Of a DNA stretch of 64,000 nucleotides, positions 61,251-64,000 are shown one piece after another; within the stretch, counting starts at the first letter, position 1, and each line of letters opens with the position of its first letter. This stretch comes from Ricinus communis. Its lineage: Eukaryota > Streptophyta > Magnoliopsida > Malpighiales > Euphorbiaceae. The position numbers and the translations under genes are program-made. The stretch spans positions 5,456,001-5,520,000 of the forward strand of contig NC_063256.1 in the NCBI RefSeq assembly GCF_019578655.1, written 5' to 3'. The notes under the pieces were generated by a model. It was not told the origin of the DNA and did no database searches. It saw only the letters and a program-made list of their open reading frames with translations.

Positions 61251-61849
61251 AAATTAACTTGACTTTTTTTTTTAAAATATTTTTTTCTTTCACTTTGAGT
61301 TTATTCTAAAGTGTATTTTGAGCTGAAGATGTGTGTAAACTAATTATTTTTCTTAGTTCATGGAGAGTTGGGGATGTCGAATTTGAGATATTAGCAAAAA
61401 TATAATTTGAGAAGATAATTAACATTATAAAATTATATATATAATTTTGTTTATTATGCAAGTTATGCGTATAAATTATTATTACTATAAAAATTATAAT
61501 ATAAAAATATTTAATAAATTAGTACACAAGATAATATTTATTAAATACATTTAACTATCTAATATTTTCCTGTCACTTTATAGGTTTAAATTTTGAGATA
61601 ATAGTTAGTTTAATATATATGAAAAGAAATTGATGACTTAAAATAATTCAATTATAATAATTTCATTAATAAAGTATTATAATGAGAGAATATATATTAA
61701 GAATATAATAGAATTTATAATCAATAAAATAATATTAAAAATATCTTTTCAACAACTTTTAATTTTCACTTAAACTTGTGTTGAACTATTTAGACTTCCT
61801 AATACGTGTATCTATAGTTTGATATTATAATTTATCAATTACACATAGG

Positions 61850-61898
<49 letters not shown>

Positions 61899-63664
61899 TT
61901 AAATTAATTATATATAAATTTGTGATATGATAAAATGAGATTAAATCAATTATCAGTGAATTTTAGTAGGATTAGAAATGTATTAAATAAATTAATTATA
62001 TACAAAATTGTAACAAAATTAAATTAGTTACTGATTATGAATATTTTAGCAAGTTTAAAAATTTTCCATTTTTCTTGCTTTTATATATAGTATAAATTAT
62101 AAATATAAATATAATCTTATGATTATTTAGTTAATTTTGATCAAACAGTTGTACATTTGAATGAATAATGTGTGTACGTGTTTTTTTTCTTCATCAAATC
62201 ATTATGAGCAATTTTTGAGCTGTCTACAGTGAGGGAAGGGAGATGACTTTTTGTTTCACTTTTGTTTCGAGGAAGAATGGGGAAAATTAATGGTTATGGA
62301 AGTAGTGCTTCAATTCCATGCCTAAAGGAGTACATGAATCGCCAACAAATTTGGTGAAGTTTGTGATGGCCTCGTTTATAATGCCCTCATTTATCACAAG
62401 AGACAAAAAAGAAAAGAAAAGAAGAACTGAATGGGGCAACCAGCTTGCTATATGCTTTATAGTGAATCCATCATTTCCTATCAGCATACCAATACCATGG
62501 TACCCACCATCAACAACGTGATTGATCTTTGAATACAAGACCCTTGAGCAAGTTCTTTTACAATTGAGCTATAATGCTCATAGAAACTATACATACATAC
62601 ATATATATATATAAGAAAGTAAGTGTATTTTCCATAATGTAAAAAAGCAAAGAGGAGTGGCATAAACAGCATGAAACCATTCGTCACCCTTAACCAAGGA
62701 AAATGGCTCTTTGCACAACAGATTAGCACATTCATTTTTTTCTTTTTTCTCCATATAATGCTTCCTGTCACACTTTTGTCACTGCTTCATATCTTCCTTG
62801 CCATTGCCGACCCAGTTCAGTAGAGACAGCAGTTTTAAGATTTCAATTAACCATGACATTATCACCATTTATTTTTGAGTCAATTTATTACATCATCCTT
62901 GCACATGGCACACGTGCATGCTTTATATATTTCAACCGATACCCATTGGGAGAGTCCATGGGTCGGAAACTGATTTCAGCAAATTATGAACTGAAACTTC
63001 AATCATTTGATAATATCTAACTTGTGACCATCAGCACTTCCAGTTAACAAAAGTTTTATTAGCATCCAGGAACCGTATGAAATCAACTTCTGGGGCTCCT
63101 CCAGGGCTTCAAGTCCTGATTTAGTGTTTTATCAAGCCTAGGAAGGACCTTGATCACCAAAGGCCAATATTAGCAACTACTTCCAGGCACTAGCGTGTCT
63201 CAATTGATAAAAAGGGCCATATATAAGTTCCACACATGTGCACTAGCATTGCACATGTTTGTTTCTTGGAGGCATGCCTGTTTGAAAACTTGAAAATGGT
63301 TCTCGGCTAATATTGATTTCAGTCCAAGAACAAAAGTAGCAGGAATTTACAGTCCTAGGATTAAAAGCTAAAAGGGTGGCGATTACTGTTTGTTGTATAG
63401 TCCAAAAACCTTTTGGAACTATGCAGCAGAGAGGGGAACATAACCATGGATAGCAAAAACAATGGCCAAATATCATTTGAACTTTTGGTTGTGCCCCTTA
63501 CTATTTACATAAACAAAAGCCAAAAGCCAAGATGATGTATCTCAAGCTAACCCCAAAATGAGACATCATTTAGAGTTGCACCGATTGCGGAAAATACAAA
63601 GTGGATTTCAAAATAAGAATCTACCCCCATACTATCCCTACGGAAACATCGTTTTTCCCTTCAA
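61251..63664. other. Intergenic, upstream of LBD16
   Basis: AT-rich to about 62200 with a long (TA)n at 61852-61894. From 62220 to 63660 composition is more balanced and holds short frames (for example 62287-62538 and 62481-62771 on minus) with no recognisable protein. Part of the right side may be the 3'UTR of the candidate gene at 63665. Confidence 0.45.
61852..61894. repeat. (TA)n microsatellite
   Basis: About 21 uninterrupted AT units. Confidence 0.95.
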
Positions 63665-64000
63665 TCACCTCTTATGACGAAACCTCACCTTCAACAAAAA
63701 CTGCATCTTAACCTGCCAACAAAACCAACTCTGCATAATCATGTGAAAATCACCAGGGGCATCTTTCAATTTTCTTTTTTTGGGCAGAAGGCATATTTCA
63801 ATTACTGGGCAAACCGTATTATGTCCACATGACTTCTCATACCCAATCATGTTTACCTATCTTATCAATTTGTAGAATCTCAAACCTATTAATCTTCCAT
63901 TTCATAGAGTTAAATACATGGATATTATCAAGTAAGAATTGCTAGCTTTCTAAGCAGAAGAGAGAACTAATAACATGAGCAAGATAGGACTTACTTGAGC
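63665..64000 (-). CDS. Possible 3'-terminal exons of a gene running off the right edge
   Basis: On the minus strand, a strong donor CTCAA|GTAAGT lies at 63995/63994 and a good acceptor TTTTGTTGGCAG|GTT at 63713/63712, giving a 282-bp intron. The last exon (63665-63712) would add VKMQFLLKVRFRHKR and end in TGA. Only six bases of the preceding exon are inside the window, so the frame across the junction cannot be checked and the protein is not identified. It may be a chance pair of splice-like sites. Confidence 0.3.

Noticed and set aside
61029..61257. Overlapping short frames on both strands upstream of LBD16
   Set aside because: No homology recognised; better explained as promoter DNA.
1..64000. 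CRISPR arrays, bacterial operons, riboswitches, tRNA and rRNA genes
   Set aside because: None seen on either strand by reading; the sequence is eukaryotic. A tRNAscan or Rfam search could still find a small RNA I missed.

Overview
This is plant nuclear DNA. Genes carry GT-AG introns, several families are plant-specific (ATL RING-H2, LBD, class II trehalose-phosphate synthase), intergenic DNA is very AT-rich, and there is a Tnt1/Tork-like Copia retrotransposon. The proteins look eudicot. A rosid, possibly Malpighiales, is my guess, but species cannot be fixed from this window.

Layout. 1-1183: AT-rich intergenic. 1184-6309: an entire but dead Copia element with two LTRs and a 5-bp target duplication (CTACA). 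8188-9312 (+): intronless ATL46/47-type RING-H2 E3 ligase behind a leader with upstream ORFs. 11630-22926 (-): AP-1 gamma-adaptin, 18 coding exons, 875 aa. 26034-27875 (+) and 29524-32900 (-): two convergent NHL-repeat membrane protein genes of 408 and 498 aa. 34884-36482: an AT-rich module of about 0.6 kb present twice in tandem, with a Helitron-like 3' end. 38539-41359 (-): class II trehalose-phosphate synthase (TPS9-type, 861 aa) with a 5'UTR intron and a uORF overlapping its start. 43-59.5 kb: long AT-rich gene desert holding a broken LINE RNase H fragment (about 50.0-50.5 kb) and a G-box-rich island (about 51.0-51.4 kb). 59539-60618 (-): LBD16-type LOB-domain transcription factor. 63665-64000 (-): possible last exon of a gene running off the right edge.

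Every exon junction I give was read from the sequence, and the coding lengths close in frame for all five multi-exon genes. The genes are not an operon. They cover vesicle coat assembly (gamma-adaptin), sugar signalling (TPS9), ubiquitin ligation (ATL), auxin-linked organ initiation (LBD16) and two uncharacterised NHL proteins. The order gamma-adaptin, NHL, NHL, TPS9 matches, from memory, the Arabidopsis interval AT1G23900-AT1G23870, so this looks like an old conserved block. I see no clearly new biological system. The best leads are the TPS9 start-overlapping uORF, the repeated start motif in the ATL leader, the ambiguous 3' splice site in the first NHL gene, and the duplicated AT-rich module.
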